Origin: Streptococcus sp. LQJ-218
GTDB taxonomy: Bacteria > Bacillota > Bacilli > Lactobacillales > Streptococcaceae
Length of the DNA: 64,000 bases
NCBI RefSeq assembly: GCF_003428885.1
Contig: NZ_QQRU01000002.1
Coordinates: 194,750 to 258,749 of the forward strand
Direction: 5' to 3'
In this document: positions 8,003-17,039 of the stretch, one piece after another
Position numbering within the stretch: the stretch's first letter is position 1
Layout of the letters: each line of letters begins with the position of its first letter
Made by a program: the position numbers and the translations under genes
Notes under the pieces: model-generated
What the model saw: the letters and a program-made list of their open reading frames with translations, nothing else
Databases searched by the model: none
Told to the model about the DNA's origin: nothing

Positions 8003-9009
8003 TATTTCACAAATTCGTTAGTGAAGCCTTTGTCTGTCAAGTCTTCTTTTAGGATACCTTTTTCTTTATCCCATTTGTAGAAGGCATTCCAGCGAGCTGC
8101 ATCAAATTGTCCCCATTTTTCCTTGTCGCTTGCGTATTCTTTTGACAAGTATTTTTGAGATTCAATGACAAAGTCACGTTTTTCCTTGAGTTCAGGTGCA
8201 TTTTTAATGAGGATATCAGCTGCTTCTTCTGGATGCTCCATGGCATATTGGTAGCCTTTTTTGATAGCTTGGATGACTTTACGGGCTTCTTCTTTGTTGT
8301 CTTTCAAATAGTCGTTGTTTGCGATGATAACTGGTGAGTAGTAGTCAAATTCTTTAACGTAGTCTTTCAAGTACATGAAATTAGCATCTACACCTTGAGA
8401 TTTAGCAAGGATACCATCCCATCCATAGTAGATCCAAGCAGTGTCGAAGACACCATTAGCGATTGGTGTGATAGAGTTTGAGTCGTTATTTGGTACTTTT
8501 TCTACCTTCTCAAAGTCTCCACCTTGTGATTCTACCAAGGTTTTCAACATAGCAAGTTCAGTTGGGTCATTCCAGGTTCCGTATTTCTTACCAACCAAGT
8601 CTTTTGGACTGGTTACATTGTCAGACTTACGAGAGATGATTCCTGATGTATTGTGCTCAACGATTGCTGCAACGGCTGTAATTCCTGCCCCTTTTTCTAA
8701 TTTCTTAGCCATGTAGTCTTGGAAATAGATAGCAAACGGTGCCTTACCATTGATAACTAGGTCTGATGAGCTTTCTTCTGGTGGTAATTTCAAATCAACA
8801 TCCACTCCAGCTTCCTTGAAATAACCTTTTTCCTTGGCAACATAAAGCCCTGTGTGGTTGGTATTTGGTGTCCAGTCTAGGATAAAGTCAATCTTCTTGA
8901 GCTCTGCTTCCTTATTATCCTTAGAAGCAGTTCCTTGGCCACAAGCCACAAGTACAACAGCTAGAAGAGCTGTTACAATCGTTAAAAACAATTTCCATGT
9001 TTTCTTCAT
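8002..9009 (-). CDS. NMT1/THI5-type substrate-binding lipoprotein (ThiY-like)
   Basis: The 335-residue protein has a signal peptide with lipobox LVAC (Cys23). The body has the NMT1/THI5 features: FILDWTPNTNHTGLYVAKEKGYF near the N-terminus, then VGKKYGTW and the EFDYYSPVIIAN region. Relatives bind the pyrimidine precursor of thiamine or its formylamino derivative outside the cell. The upstream TPP riboswitch and thiamine-binding neighbour support thiamine-precursor uptake rather than sulfonate or riboflavin uptake. Confidence 0.88.
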   Translation of the reverse strand: MKKTWKLFLTIVTALLAVVLVACGQGTASKDNKEAELKKIDFILDWTPNTNHTGLYVAKEKGYFKEAGVDVDLKLPPEESSSDLVINGKAPFAIYFQDYMAKKLEKGAGITAVAAIVEHNTSGIISRKSDNVTSPKDLVGKKYGTWNDPTELAMLKTLVESQGGDFEKVEKVPNNDSNSITPIANGVFDTAWIYYGWDGILAKSQGVDANFMYLKDYVKEFDYYSPVIIANNDYLKDNKEEARKVIQAIKKGYQYAMEHPEEAADILIKNAPELKEKRDFVIESQKYLSKEYASDKEKWGQFDAARWNAFYKWDKEKGILKEDLTDKGFTNEFVK

Positions 9010-9046
9010 TTTGATTTCCTCTTTTCTTTTTACAAAACGCTCTATT

Positions 9047-9808
9047 TTACGAACGTTTCCATTTAATCACATATTTTTCACTGACATCAACCAACTTCAT
9101 ACCGAGAAGGCTGATAATCGACACCAGAATAATAATCGCAAACATGGTATCATACTGAAACAGTTTCTTGGACTGAATCATATAAACACCAAGACCCTCA
9201 AAGCCTCCCAACCACTCAGATACCACTGTTGTGATAAAGGCGTAGGAGACACTGACCCTCAGACCTGCATAAAAGTAAGGCAGACTGACTGGGATTTTAA
9301 AATGCCACAGGATTTGCCAAGGCTTGGCTCGCATCAGACTAAACAGGGTCAGCATATCCTTGTCACAATGCCTAAAACCGTCCAAAATACTGACGATGAT
9401 AGGGAAGGTTGTCGTCAAGATAATCAAGACAATCTTTGGCAAAATCCCATAACCTAGCCACAAGACCAGGATAGGAGCTATAGCAATAGTCGGGATAGTC
9501 TGGACAACCACCATCATAGGGTAAATCAGGTCATTGAGCCAAGTCAAACTATCCATGAGCACAGCCATGAGACAGGCAATCAAGACTCCCAGAACCAACC
9601 CCAGTAAAGCCACTCTCAAGGTGGCCCAGCTATGGTGCCAGAGAAATTCTCTGTCACGAACAAAGGCCTGGAGAATTTCAAGAGGGGTCGGCAGGATAAA
9701 CTTGGGGAGAAGTTTAAGTAAACCTGCTAACTGCCAGATTGACAAGACTCCTAGAAAGCCCAATAGACTAATGTGTCGTCTCAGTATACTTTTCAAGTTT
9801 CTCATCAA
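9047..9808 (-). CDS. ABC transporter permease for a thiamine precursor (ThiX-like)
   Basis: The 253-residue integral membrane protein has about six helices and a BPD_transp_1 core. The EAA-type cytoplasmic loop is seen around GFRHCDKDMLTLFSLMRAKPWQILW, which contacts the ATPase. It overlaps the end of the upstream thiamine-binding gene by 41 bases, typical of a tightly packed operon. It would form the channel used by the NMT1-type binding protein and ATPase downstream. Confidence 0.88.
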   Translation of the reverse strand: MMRNLKSILRRHISLLGFLGVLSIWQLAGLLKLLPKFILPTPLEILQAFVRDREFLWHHSWATLRVALLGLVLGVLIACLMAVLMDSLTWLNDLIYPMMVVVQTIPTIAIAPILVLWLGYGILPKIVLIILTTTFPIIVSILDGFRHCDKDMLTLFSLMRAKPWQILWHFKIPVSLPYFYAGLRVSVSYAFITTVVSEWLGGFEGLGVYMIQSKKLFQYDTMFAIIILVSIISLLGMKLVDVSEKYVIKWKRS

Positions 9809-10058
9809 TACTTAAAATCTCTCCTACATTTATTTTGACATTAGCAAAGACATTATCTGCCTCCTGCCCTGCCACTTCCAGCGCTTCTTTGAGAATGCGC
9901 ATAAGCTCATCAAACTCCCCTTCCAAGACTGTTTCAAATGGTGTCACCACCATCGTCACTTCTTGAGCTTGCAGATAAGCGATGATCTGATCGATAACAG
10001 CAATCCGATCAATCCCCTGTGATAGGGGTAAAACTTGCAAGGCAATGCTTGCTTTCAT
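9768..10058 (-). CDS. Thiamine-binding protein of the MTH1187/YkoF family
   Basis: The 96-residue protein MKASIALQVLPLS... fits the Thiamine_BP fold (PF01910), a small ferredoxin-like cytoplasmic protein; YkoF relatives bind thiamine or HMP. The ATG at 10058 is chosen over an upstream in-frame ATG at 10130 because AAGAGGAGG lies just before it, and because the upstream extension overlaps the riboswitch terminator. It is first in the riboswitch-controlled operon. It may buffer or chaperone the imported pyrimidine. Confidence 0.85.
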   Translation of the reverse strand: MKASIALQVLPLSQGIDRIAVIDQIIAYLQAQEVTMVVTPFETVLEGEFDELMRILKEALEVAGQEADNVFANVKINVGEILSIDEKLEKYTETTH

Positions 10059-10089
10059 AACAACCTCCTCTTCTCGTTTTCCTTTGACA

Positions 10090-10126
10090 AAAAGAAAAAC
10101 CTTTGCCATATCATATATGGAAAAGG
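10090..10126 (-). terminator. TPP riboswitch expression-platform terminator
   Basis: A hairpin spans 10100-10126 on the minus strand (arms around 10100-10110 and 10116-10126), followed by a U-rich run at 10090-10099. It lies between the aptamer and the first gene, so ligand binding probably favours premature termination. Confidence 0.8.
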
Positions 10127-10146
10127 TCAAGAGTAGACTAAGTATC

Positions 10147-10222
<76 letters not shown>

Positions 10223-10287
10223 ATATATTATGTGGATATATGATAGCGCAAAATAAAAAAAATGTCAAGGAAACTGCTTACAGAAAA

Positions 10288-10309
10288 GAGTAGGAAAAAT
10301 TTCCTACTC
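10288..10309 (-). terminator. Terminator of cbpD
   Basis: A 9-bp stem (10288-10296 with 10301-10309) followed by TTTTCTG on the minus strand lies 8 bases after the cbpD stop. Confidence 0.75.
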
Positions 10310-10316
10310 CCATTTT

Positions 10317-11435
10317 CTATACTCGCTCGCCATCACTATTTACTCTGTAGCCATCGACCGTCGTATTAACAGCTAAGGCACCTGAAGAGTAAGAATAATA
10401 CCACTTACCAGAGACTTGATACCAGCCTGTTTTCATTGCCCCTGAACTATCCAGATAATACCAAACTCCATTTTCCTTTAACCATCCTGTCTGCATTTCA
10501 CCAGATGATTTCAGATAATACCAGCTAGAACCATCCTTCAACCAGCCTGTTGATTTAGAACCATTTGATTTGAAATGATACCAACTACCATTTATTTTCT
10601 TCCAACCAACAGTTGAACTGTTATTGGATCCATAGTTGGAGCTATTTCCTGATTGATTCTGATAATTCTGTGAAGAAGTCACACTCTCTAGCTGGATATA
10701 ACGACGACTTCCGTTATAAGCCGTATAACTCAACCACTTGTATCCATCTTTTTCGAGAATTTGATCATAATGAACATTCTCCCCAGGATAATAGTAATCA
10801 ATCGCAGTTGCGCTAGCTAGAGGCTGATTTTTGATAGCAGCCTTAGCCTTAAAATAATGTGTTCCCCCTGTTGAAGTTGAGGATTGACTATTTCCAACAC
10901 TGCCACCAGCCAAATCTTTAAAATGAATAAAACCGGTCATAGTATTGGCCTTCACGACGCGCTTGTTATAAGATTCCCTCATTCCATAATTGTATTCTTC
11001 AATCTCAATCTCATCTCCCACTACATTTGATACCCAGGCAACATGACCATAAGTTCCTGCAGTAGACCAAGCAATGGAGCCAATAGCTGGTGTATTATCT
11101 ACACGATACCCTTCACGACGAGCACGATAACCCCATTCATTCGCATTTCCATAAGCAGCCGGAATCTCAAAACCATTGACATTACTCAAACGAAAGGCTG
11201 CAAAAGAAGTACATTGACGAGAATACATGCGCCACTTATCAATCTCCTGGCTCCCATTTTTATAATGAGCAGGATAATCATCCCCACGCGCAATTGATCT
11301 ATTTCCTCCCGAATAAGCATATACACTATTACCCGCTGCTAGCATCATTCCTACTACTAAAAAAGGAACAACCTTTTTAACTGATTTTCTAAAAGAAAAT
11401 CTTGTCTCTGTTACTGTAAATGGTGAAATTTTCAT
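10317..11435 (-). CDS. cbpD: CbpD choline-binding murein hydrolase
   Basis: The 372-residue protein has a long signal peptide (cleavage likely after Ala40, VYA|YSG). A CHAP domain follows, with Cys75 in RQCTSF and His131 in YGHVAWV as catalytic residues. Then come one SH3b domain (about 187-255) and four C-terminal choline-binding repeats (GWLK...WYYL pattern). CbpD is secreted during competence, binds teichoic-acid choline and cuts the peptidoglycan of non-competent relatives (fratricide). From memory, the pneumococcal R6 protein is about 450 residues with two SH3b domains, so this is a shorter version. A ComX-type box lies upstream. Confidence 0.93.
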   Translation of the reverse strand: MKISPFTVTETRFSFRKSVKKVVPFLVVGMMLAAGNSVYAYSGGNRSIARGDDYPAHYKNGSQEIDKWRMYSRQCTSFAAFRLSNVNGFEIPAAYGNANEWGYRARREGYRVDNTPAIGSIAWSTAGTYGHVAWVSNVVGDEIEIEEYNYGMRESYNKRVVKANTMTGFIHFKDLAGGSVGNSQSSTSTGGTHYFKAKAAIKNQPLASATAIDYYYPGENVHYDQILEKDGYKWLSYTAYNGSRRYIQLESVTSSQNYQNQSGNSSNYGSNNSSTVGWKKINGSWYHFKSNGSKSTGWLKDGSSWYYLKSSGEMQTGWLKENGVWYYLDSSGAMKTGWYQVSGKWYYSYSSGALAVNTTVDGYRVNSDGERV

Positions 11436-11484
11436 TCATCCTCCTTGAAAAATAATATAAGTCGAAGATTGCCTTCACTTAAAC

Positions 11485-11492
11485 TATTCGGA
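11485..11492 (-). promoter_or_regulatory. ComX box upstream of cbpD (TCCGAATA)
   Basis: The minus strand reads TCCGAATA, one mismatch from TACGAATA, 49 bases before the cbpD ATG. T-rich DNA lies upstream. This fits late-competence control of cbpD. Confidence 0.75.
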
Positions 11493-11502
11493 GAAAAAAG
11501 AA

Positions 11503-11526
11503 AAAGTGAGAAAATTTTCTCACTTT
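11503..11526. terminator. Terminator of the veg-rplI-helicase cluster
   Basis: A perfect 24-base palindrome overlaps the veg stop codon (11525-11527). On the minus strand it is followed by TTCTTTTTTC. It separates this cluster from the cbpD promoter. Confidence 0.75.
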
Positions 11527-11791
11527 AGTCAAGATAATGGATTAGATTTTTTTCGGTAAGGATATCTGAGTAAGTAAAGGATTCAACGTAAACATTAGCT
11601 TGTTTATCTCCTTCAACATTTCCAAATTCAACGATAAATAGGGATGGATAAATCTCAATTAACTTACCCAATCTATTTTTTTGACGCTTACGACCATTCT
11701 CCAAAGTCATTTCTACGACTTGTCCCTCATGTGCCTTGATTTCTTCTTTGATTTTTTTCATCTTGGCTACATCTGTAAATGCATCTGACAT
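11525..11791 (-). CDS. veg: Veg family protein
   Basis: The 88-residue protein matches the Veg family: an N-terminal helix (DVAKMKKIKEEIKAHEG), then a beta-rich part with GRKRQKNRLGKLIEIYPSLFIVEF and YSDILTE. In Bacillus, Veg is abundant and stimulates biofilm matrix genes; its biochemical role is unclear. It starts 2 bases after the helicase gene's stop, so it is probably co-transcribed with it. Confidence 0.85.
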   Translation of the reverse strand: MSDAFTDVAKMKKIKEEIKAHEGQVVEMTLENGRKRQKNRLGKLIEIYPSLFIVEFGNVEGDKQANVYVESFTYSDILTEKNLIHYLD

Positions 11792-11793
11792 CT

Positions 11794-13146
11794 TTATGCC
11801 TCCCTCTTTGAGATACTTGAAAATTTATTGTATTCTTTTTGGAAAATTAATTCCACCGTTCCACGAGCTCCACTACGGTTTTTCTCGATAATAACTTCTA
11901 CCTTATTATTTGGTATGCCTTCCTCTTCTTCACCACCACGCTCATAGTAGTCGTCGCGATAAAGAAAGGCTACGATATCAGCGTCCTGCTCAATAGACCC
12001 AGATTCACGAATATCAGACAAGACCGGTCTCTTATCCTGACGTTGTTCTACACCACGAGACAACTGACTCAGAGCGATTACTGGAACTTTCAGTTCCTTA
12101 GCTAAAATTTTCAACTGACGTGAAATTTCTGAAACCTCTTGTTGACGATTTTCCCGGCCAGTCCCCGTGATAAGCTGCAAATAGTCTATTAAAATCAAAC
12201 CAAGATTTCCAGTTTCTTGAGCCAGCTTACGAGAACGAGAACGAATCTCTGTAATCCGAATCCCTGGCGTATCATCGATATAGATACTGGCGTTAGCTAG
12301 ATTCCCTTGAGCAATGGTATATTTTTGCCACTCCTCATCAGTCAATTGACCCGTACGGATAGAATGGGATTCCACCAAACCTTCTGCCGCCAGCATACGA
12401 TCCACTAGACTTTCCGCACCCATTTCGAGAGAAAAAATAGCAACCGTTTTGTCCAACTTAGTTCCAATGTTCTGAGCGATATTCAAGGCAAAGGCTGTCT
12501 TACCAACTGCCGGACGAGCTGCTAGAATAATCAACTCCTCCTCATGCAAACCAGTTGTCATATGGTCCAAATCACGATAGCCTGTCGCAATACCTGTTAT
12601 ATCGGTCGTTTGTTGCGAGCGGGCTTCCAAATTTCCAAAGTTGACATTCAGCACATCTCGAATATTCTTAAATCCACTTCGATTAGCATTTTCGCTGACA
12701 TCAATCAGGCCTTTTTCTGCCTGAGCAATGATTTCATCAGCTGGTTGCGAAGCCTCGTAAGCTTGATTGACAGACTCTGTCAACTTGGAGATTAAACGAC
12801 GTAGCATTGCTTTTTCTGCAACAATCTTGGCATAATACTCCGCATTAGCAGAAGTTGGCACAGAATTGACAATCTCAACCAAGTAAGACAGGCCACCGAT
12901 ATTCTGTAAATCACCTTGATTATCAAGAATAGTACGAACCGTTGTTGCATCTATAGCATCGCCACGATCGGATAAATCGACCATAGCTTGGAAAATCAAA
13001 CGATGGGCATATTTAAAAAAGTCCCGAGACTCAATATATTCTCGCACAAAAACAAGCTTACTCTCATCAATAAAGATAGCCCCTAAAACGGATTGCTCAG
13101 CTAAGATATCTTGAGGTTGTACTCGTAACTCTTCTACTTCTGCCAT
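11794..13146 (-). CDS. dnaC: Replicative DNA helicase (DnaB family)
   Basis: The 450-residue protein has the DnaB N-terminal domain (residues about 10-110), a linker helix and the RecA-like C-terminal ATPase with Walker A ARPAVGKTAF (about 210-219) and Walker B LGLILIDYLQL. It forms the hexameric 5'-3' helicase at the fork. In Gram-positive bacteria the gene is often called dnaC. It sits between rplI and veg, a conserved streptococcal order. Confidence 0.95.
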   Translation of the reverse strand: MAEVEELRVQPQDILAEQSVLGAIFIDESKLVFVREYIESRDFFKYAHRLIFQAMVDLSDRGDAIDATTVRTILDNQGDLQNIGGLSYLVEIVNSVPTSANAEYYAKIVAEKAMLRRLISKLTESVNQAYEASQPADEIIAQAEKGLIDVSENANRSGFKNIRDVLNVNFGNLEARSQQTTDITGIATGYRDLDHMTTGLHEEELIILAARPAVGKTAFALNIAQNIGTKLDKTVAIFSLEMGAESLVDRMLAAEGLVESHSIRTGQLTDEEWQKYTIAQGNLANASIYIDDTPGIRITEIRSRSRKLAQETGNLGLILIDYLQLITGTGRENRQQEVSEISRQLKILAKELKVPVIALSQLSRGVEQRQDKRPVLSDIRESGSIEQDADIVAFLYRDDYYERGGEEEEGIPNNKVEVIIEKNRSGARGTVELIFQKEYNKFSSISKREA

Positions 13147-13189
13147 CAGACTTCCCCTCCTGTTACAATCTTGTCAAGAAGGTGTAAAC

Positions 13190-13642
13190 TTATCCTTCTT
13201 TCACACGAAGATTGATTACACTTGTGATATCTTGATAGATTTTCACTGGTACATCAATCAAACCAACTGCTCGAATCGGAGCTTGTACTTGGATATGACG
13301 TTTATCAATCTTAATTCCAAATTGCTTTTGCAATTCTTCTGCAATCTTTTTATTGGTAATAGAACCAAAAATACGGCCATCTGGACCAACCTTTTCAATA
13401 AATTCTACAACTGTGTCTTCTGCTTCAAGTTGAGCTTTAATTGCTTTTGCTTCTGCAATCATCTCAGCGTGAGCTTTTTCTTCTGATTTTTGTTTACCAC
13501 GAAGTTCACCTACAGCTTGAGCAGTTGCTTCTTTTGCTAAATTCTTCTTGATAAGAAAGTTTTGTGCATACCCTGTTGGTACTTCCTTAATTTCACCTTT
13601 TTTACCTTTTCCTTTAACATCTGCCAAAAAGATTACTTTCAT
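13190..13642 (-). CDS. rplI: 50S ribosomal protein L9
   Basis: The 150-residue protein has the L9 start [30 protein letters not shown], the long connecting helix (about 40-75) and the C-terminal domain ([20 protein letters not shown]). It binds 23S rRNA at the L1 stalk base. Its ATG overlaps the gdpP stop by 4 bases, showing translational coupling. Confidence 0.97.
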   Translation of the reverse strand: MKVIFLADVKGKGKKGEIKEVPTGYAQNFLIKKNLAKEATAQAVGELRGKQKSEEKAHAEMIAEAKAIKAQLEAEDTVVEFIEKVGPDGRIFGSITNKKIAEELQKQFGIKIDKRHIQVQAPIRAVGLIDVPVKIYQDITSVINLRVKEG

Positions 13643-15612
13643 TCTTCTTTCTCCTTTTCCTTTATTTCATTTAATACAATTTCTGTCAGTTTTTCACTTA
13701 CTTCTGACAAGGTTAAATCCTTAATTTGAGCTGCTGCCAAATTAAAGTGACCTCCACCTCCCAGCTCCTCCATGATTCGTTGTACATTCAGTTTACTACG
13801 ACTTCGAGCTGAAATAGAGATAAATCCTTGTGTATTCTTCGCAAGAACAAAACTCGCTTCAATACCTGACATAGCTAACATAGCATCTGCTGCCTTACTA
13901 ATAACAACTGTATCATAGCATTTCGAGTCCTTAGCCTCTGCTATTAGTACATCTGAAACTAATTTACGCCCCTGTAAAATAAGTTCATTGACCTCACGAT
14001 ATTCTTCAAAATCTGTCGCAGCGATTTCCTGGATAGCAATACTATCGCTTCCTCTAGTTCTGAGATAGCTAGCAACATCAAATGTTCGACTGGTAACTCG
14101 CGAGGTGAAATTTTTAGTATCCAACATCATACCAGCCATCAAGACACTTGCTTGCATACGAGTCAGACGATTTTTCTTAGAATTTTGGAACTGAATCAAT
14201 TCCGTTACCAACTCACTGGCACTACTTGCACCACTTTCTATATAAGTGATAACTGCATTGTCTGGAAAATCCTGATCCCTGCGGTGATGGTCAATAACAA
14301 TGGTTTGGGTAAACAAATCATAAAAATCTTTTGATAGAGTTAAAGCTGTCTTTGAATGATCTACAAGAATCAACAAAGAACGATTGGTCACCATTCCCAT
14401 TGCATCTTTAACAGACAACAACTTCGTAACTCCCTCTTTTTCTAAGAATGAAACAGCTCGTTCAATATCTGGAGACATTTGTTCTTCGTCATAAAGAGCA
14501 TAGCTATTTTCAGTCACATTGCTGGCAAATAATTGCATACCTACAGCAGAGCCCAAAGCATCCATATCTAGATTTTTGTGACCAACAACAAAAACCTGAT
14601 CCACACTTCGAATCTTATCTGAAATAGCTGTCATCATAGCGCGCGTACGAGTCCGTGTACGTTTGGTTGAGGCAGCAGACCCACCACCAAAATAAACTGG
14701 ATTTTTTGTTTCTTCGTTTTCCTTGACAACCACCTGGTCGCCACCACGCACTTCAGCCAAGTTCAAGTTGAGCAAAGCAACTTTCCCTATTTCATCATGA
14801 TTTCCATCACCATAAGAAAATCCCATACTTAGGGTCAATGGTAACTGTCTCTGTTTCGACTCTTCTCTAAAAGCATCGATAACTGAAAATTTATCACTCA
14901 TCAATTCCTCAAGTACCGTATAGTCCGTAAATAGATAAAAACGGTCCATACTCACTCGACGGGAGAACATGACATGTTTTCCAGCAAATTCTGAAATAAA
15001 ATTGGCTACAAAACTATTAATATGACTGATATCAGACTCCGATGTTTCATTTTCTAAATCATCATAGTTGTCAACTGAGATAATCCCAATCACAGGTCTA
15101 CTCGTAACTAACTCAACAGTCGCTTCGTATTCTCCAGACACATCAAAGAAGTAAAGAACTCCAGATACCTTGTCCATATGAACAGAGTAACGGGTCTCAC
15201 CCAAGGTGGCGTAAGAACCAGGATTCCCCACAGAAGCCTTGATAATAGTCTGAATTAAGGTTATATCAATCTCTCCCTCTTCAGTCGTTAGAATTAGCTC
15301 TGCATACGGATTAAACCATTCAACTTCACCAGTTGATAAGTCTAATTTAATAACCCCAACAGGCATCTGTTCTAACAAGGTTGTCAAACTATCCTCAGCT
15401 TGATGGTTTAGATACTGGATTTGTTCTACCTCACTCCTTGAGTAGTAGTCTCTCTGATGGATGAATAATAAACTATAAGAACCCAAAATAAGTAGCAAAA
15501 GAAATAGCGTTACCAGTGTATTCGTTACAAAAACAAGTTGCACAGATAGCACTACGAAAGCTACTATTCCTAATATTATGGGGAAAATAGGATTTACATA
15601 AAATTTTTTCAT
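13639..15612 (-). CDS. gdpP: GdpP cyclic-di-AMP phosphodiesterase
   Basis: The 657-residue membrane protein has two N-terminal helices (about 8-55), a PAS-like sensor domain, a degenerate GGDEF domain and a DHH/DHHA1 phosphodiesterase domain ([13 protein letters not shown] and [10 protein letters not shown]). It hydrolyses c-di-AMP to pApA, affecting potassium, cell wall stress and beta-lactam tolerance. I chose ATG at 15612. A longer frame to 15684 exists, but a TATAAT (15632-15637) lies inside that extension and AGAGG precedes the inner ATG. Confidence 0.93.
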   Translation of the reverse strand: MKKFYVNPIFPIILGIVAFVVLSVQLVFVTNTLVTLFLLLLILGSYSLLFIHQRDYYSRSEVEQIQYLNHQAEDSLTTLLEQMPVGVIKLDLSTGEVEWFNPYAELILTTEEGEIDITLIQTIIKASVGNPGSYATLGETRYSVHMDKVSGVLYFFDVSGEYEATVELVTSRPVIGIISVDNYDDLENETSESDISHINSFVANFISEFAGKHVMFSRRVSMDRFYLFTDYTVLEELMSDKFSVIDAFREESKQRQLPLTLSMGFSYGDGNHDEIGKVALLNLNLAEVRGGDQVVVKENEETKNPVYFGGGSAASTKRTRTRTRAMMTAISDKIRSVDQVFVVGHKNLDMDALGSAVGMQLFASNVTENSYALYDEEQMSPDIERAVSFLEKEGVTKLLSVKDAMGMVTNRSLLILVDHSKTALTLSKDFYDLFTQTIVIDHHRRDQDFPDNAVITYIESGASSASELVTELIQFQNSKKNRLTRMQASVLMAGMMLDTKNFTSRVTSRTFDVASYLRTRGSDSIAIQEIAATDFEEYREVNELILQGRKLVSDVLIAEAKDSKCYDTVVISKAADAMLAMSGIEASFVLAKNTQGFISISARSRSKLNVQRIMEELGGGGHFNLAAAQIKDLTLSEVSEKLTEIVLNEIKEKEKEE

Positions 15613-15631
15613 TCCAAACCTCTTGGCACCC

Positions 15632-15637
15632 ATTATA
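15632..15637 (-). promoter_or_regulatory. -10 element of the gdpP operon promoter
   Basis: The minus strand has TATAAT preceded by TGG (near-extended -10), 19 bases before the gdpP ATG. It lies within the longer candidate reading frame and argues for the shorter start. Confidence 0.6.
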
Positions 15638-15701
15638 CCATAATAACCACCAAAAAGCGACTTTTTAAAAGTGTAATCAGTCATTCTATCAATTATAAGA
15701 A

Positions 15702-15735
15702 AAAGGTAGGTTTACAATCTAGTAAACCTACCTTT
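15702..15735 (-). terminator. Terminator of hpf
   Basis: A perfect 14-bp stem (15702-15715 with 15722-15735) is followed by TTTTTCTT on the minus strand, 13 bases after the hpf stop. Confidence 0.85.
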
Positions 15736-15748
15736 ACACATATTAAAA

Positions 15749-16297
15749 TTAAGATTCTTTAACTTCTAACAAACCAATTTCGCCATCCTCACGACGATAA
15801 ATCACATTAGTTGTTTGATCTTCAACATCCACATAGATAAAGAAATCATGTCCCAACAAATCCATTTGTAGAATAGCTTCTTCCAAATCCATTGGTTTTA
15901 AATCAATTTGTTTTGAACGAACAACTCTAGACTGGACAACATTTGAATCTTCCACCAAAGCATCTGTAAATAATTTACTAGTTGCTACCTTATTTTTATT
16001 TTTACGCTCGATTTTTGTTTTATTTTTACGAATCTGACGTTCAATTTTATCAGTTACAAGGTCAATTGAGCCATACATATCTTGAGACACATCTTCTGCA
16101 CGAAGAGTAATTGAGCCAAGTGGAATCGTTACTTCTACTTTAGCAGTTTTTTCACGATATACCTTCAAGTTTACTCGAGCATCCAACTCTTGTTCAGCTT
16201 GAAAATACTTTTCGATCTTTTCGAGTTTAGAAACTACATAATTGCGAATTGCTTCTGTTACTTCTAGGTTTTCACCACGGATACTATATTTAATCAT
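15749..16297 (-). CDS. hpf: Long-form ribosome hibernation promoting factor (HPF)
   Basis: The 182-residue protein has the N-terminal HPF/YfiA fold (about 1-100), which binds the 30S decoding centre, and the C-terminal dimerisation domain (about 125-180, KPMDLEEAILQMDLLGHDFFIY). Long HPF joins two ribosomes into inactive 100S dimers in stationary phase. It lies downstream of comFC with 79 bases between and may share its transcript, as in pneumococcus. Confidence 0.94.
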   Translation of the reverse strand: MIKYSIRGENLEVTEAIRNYVVSKLEKIEKYFQAEQELDARVNLKVYREKTAKVEVTIPLGSITLRAEDVSQDMYGSIDLVTDKIERQIRKNKTKIERKNKNKVATSKLFTDALVEDSNVVQSRVVRSKQIDLKPMDLEEAILQMDLLGHDFFIYVDVEDQTTNVIYRREDGEIGLLEVKES

Positions 16298-16376
16298 ATA
16301 AGTACCTTCTTTCTAAACATTTTTATTTTTCTAACTATATTATAACGCTTTCATTTTCATTTTGCAAATTTTTTCC

Positions 16377-17039
16377 TCATCTTACGAGAGAAAATGTTTT
16401 TACATCTTCAGCACCAGCTTCTTCCAACAGTTTCTTCACACGATTTATAGTAGATCCAGTAGTATAAATATCATCTATAAGTAAGATTTTTTTAGGAATA
16501 GTGACTCTACTTTTAATAAAGAAAGGAAGTTCTGTTGCCAAGCGTTCTGAACGATTTTTCGAAGAACTGGCTCGCTCTTCTCTCTTCTCTAGTAAGTCTT
16601 GAAAAGAGAACCCAGCTGCTTCAACAAAACCTTCAACCTGGTTAAATCCCCTCTCAAGCAATCTCTCAGGACTTAGGGGAATTACGACAAATTGATACTC
16701 TTTGTACTTTTTCAACTCCTCATTTAAAAATGAAGCGAACACTTTTCTTAAAAGGAAGTCTCCATCAAACTTATACCTACTGAAAAAATCCTTCATAACT
16801 TGATTGTAAGTAAAAATCGCTCTATGACTGACCTCAACTCCTTCTTTACACCAAAATTGACAATCTTTACACTTTGTTGACAAGCCTTTTTTCATACAAT
16901 TTGGACAGTACTCCTCTCCAATTCTCTCAAAAGTGGAAGCACAGTCTGAACAAAGATAGGAGTCATCATTCCTCAGAAGTAATAGACTCCTGAAAGTTAA
17001 AATAGTCTTCATAGTTTGCCCACATAACAAGCACTTCAT
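16377..17039 (-). CDS. comFC: ComFC late competence phosphoribosyltransferase-like protein
   Basis: The 220-residue protein has an N-terminal zinc-finger region (CLLC, CSDC, CPNC and CKDC pairs within the first 63 residues) and a C-terminal PRTase fold with ILLIDDIYTTGST. ComFC works with ComFA in internalising single-stranded DNA; the exact chemistry is unsettled. Its ATG overlaps the comFA stop by 4 bases. Confidence 0.93.
   Translation of the reverse strand: MKCLLCGQTMKTILTFRSLLLLRNDDSYLCSDCASTFERIGEEYCPNCMKKGLSTKCKDCQFWCKEGVEVSHRAIFTYNQVMKDFFSRYKFDGDFLLRKVFASFLNEELKKYKEYQFVVIPLSPERLLERGFNQVEGFVEAAGFSFQDLLEKREERASSSKNRSERLATELPFFIKSRVTIPKKILLIDDIYTTGSTINRVKKLLEEAGAEDVKTFSLVR

Noticed and set aside
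10059..10130. Upstream extension of the thiamine-binding gene
   Set aside because: It overlaps the riboswitch terminator and has no RBS; AGGAGG precedes the inner ATG at 10058.
15613..15684. Upstream extension of gdpP
   Set aside because: A TATAAT hexamer lies within it and a good RBS precedes the inner ATG, so the extension is probably untranscribed.
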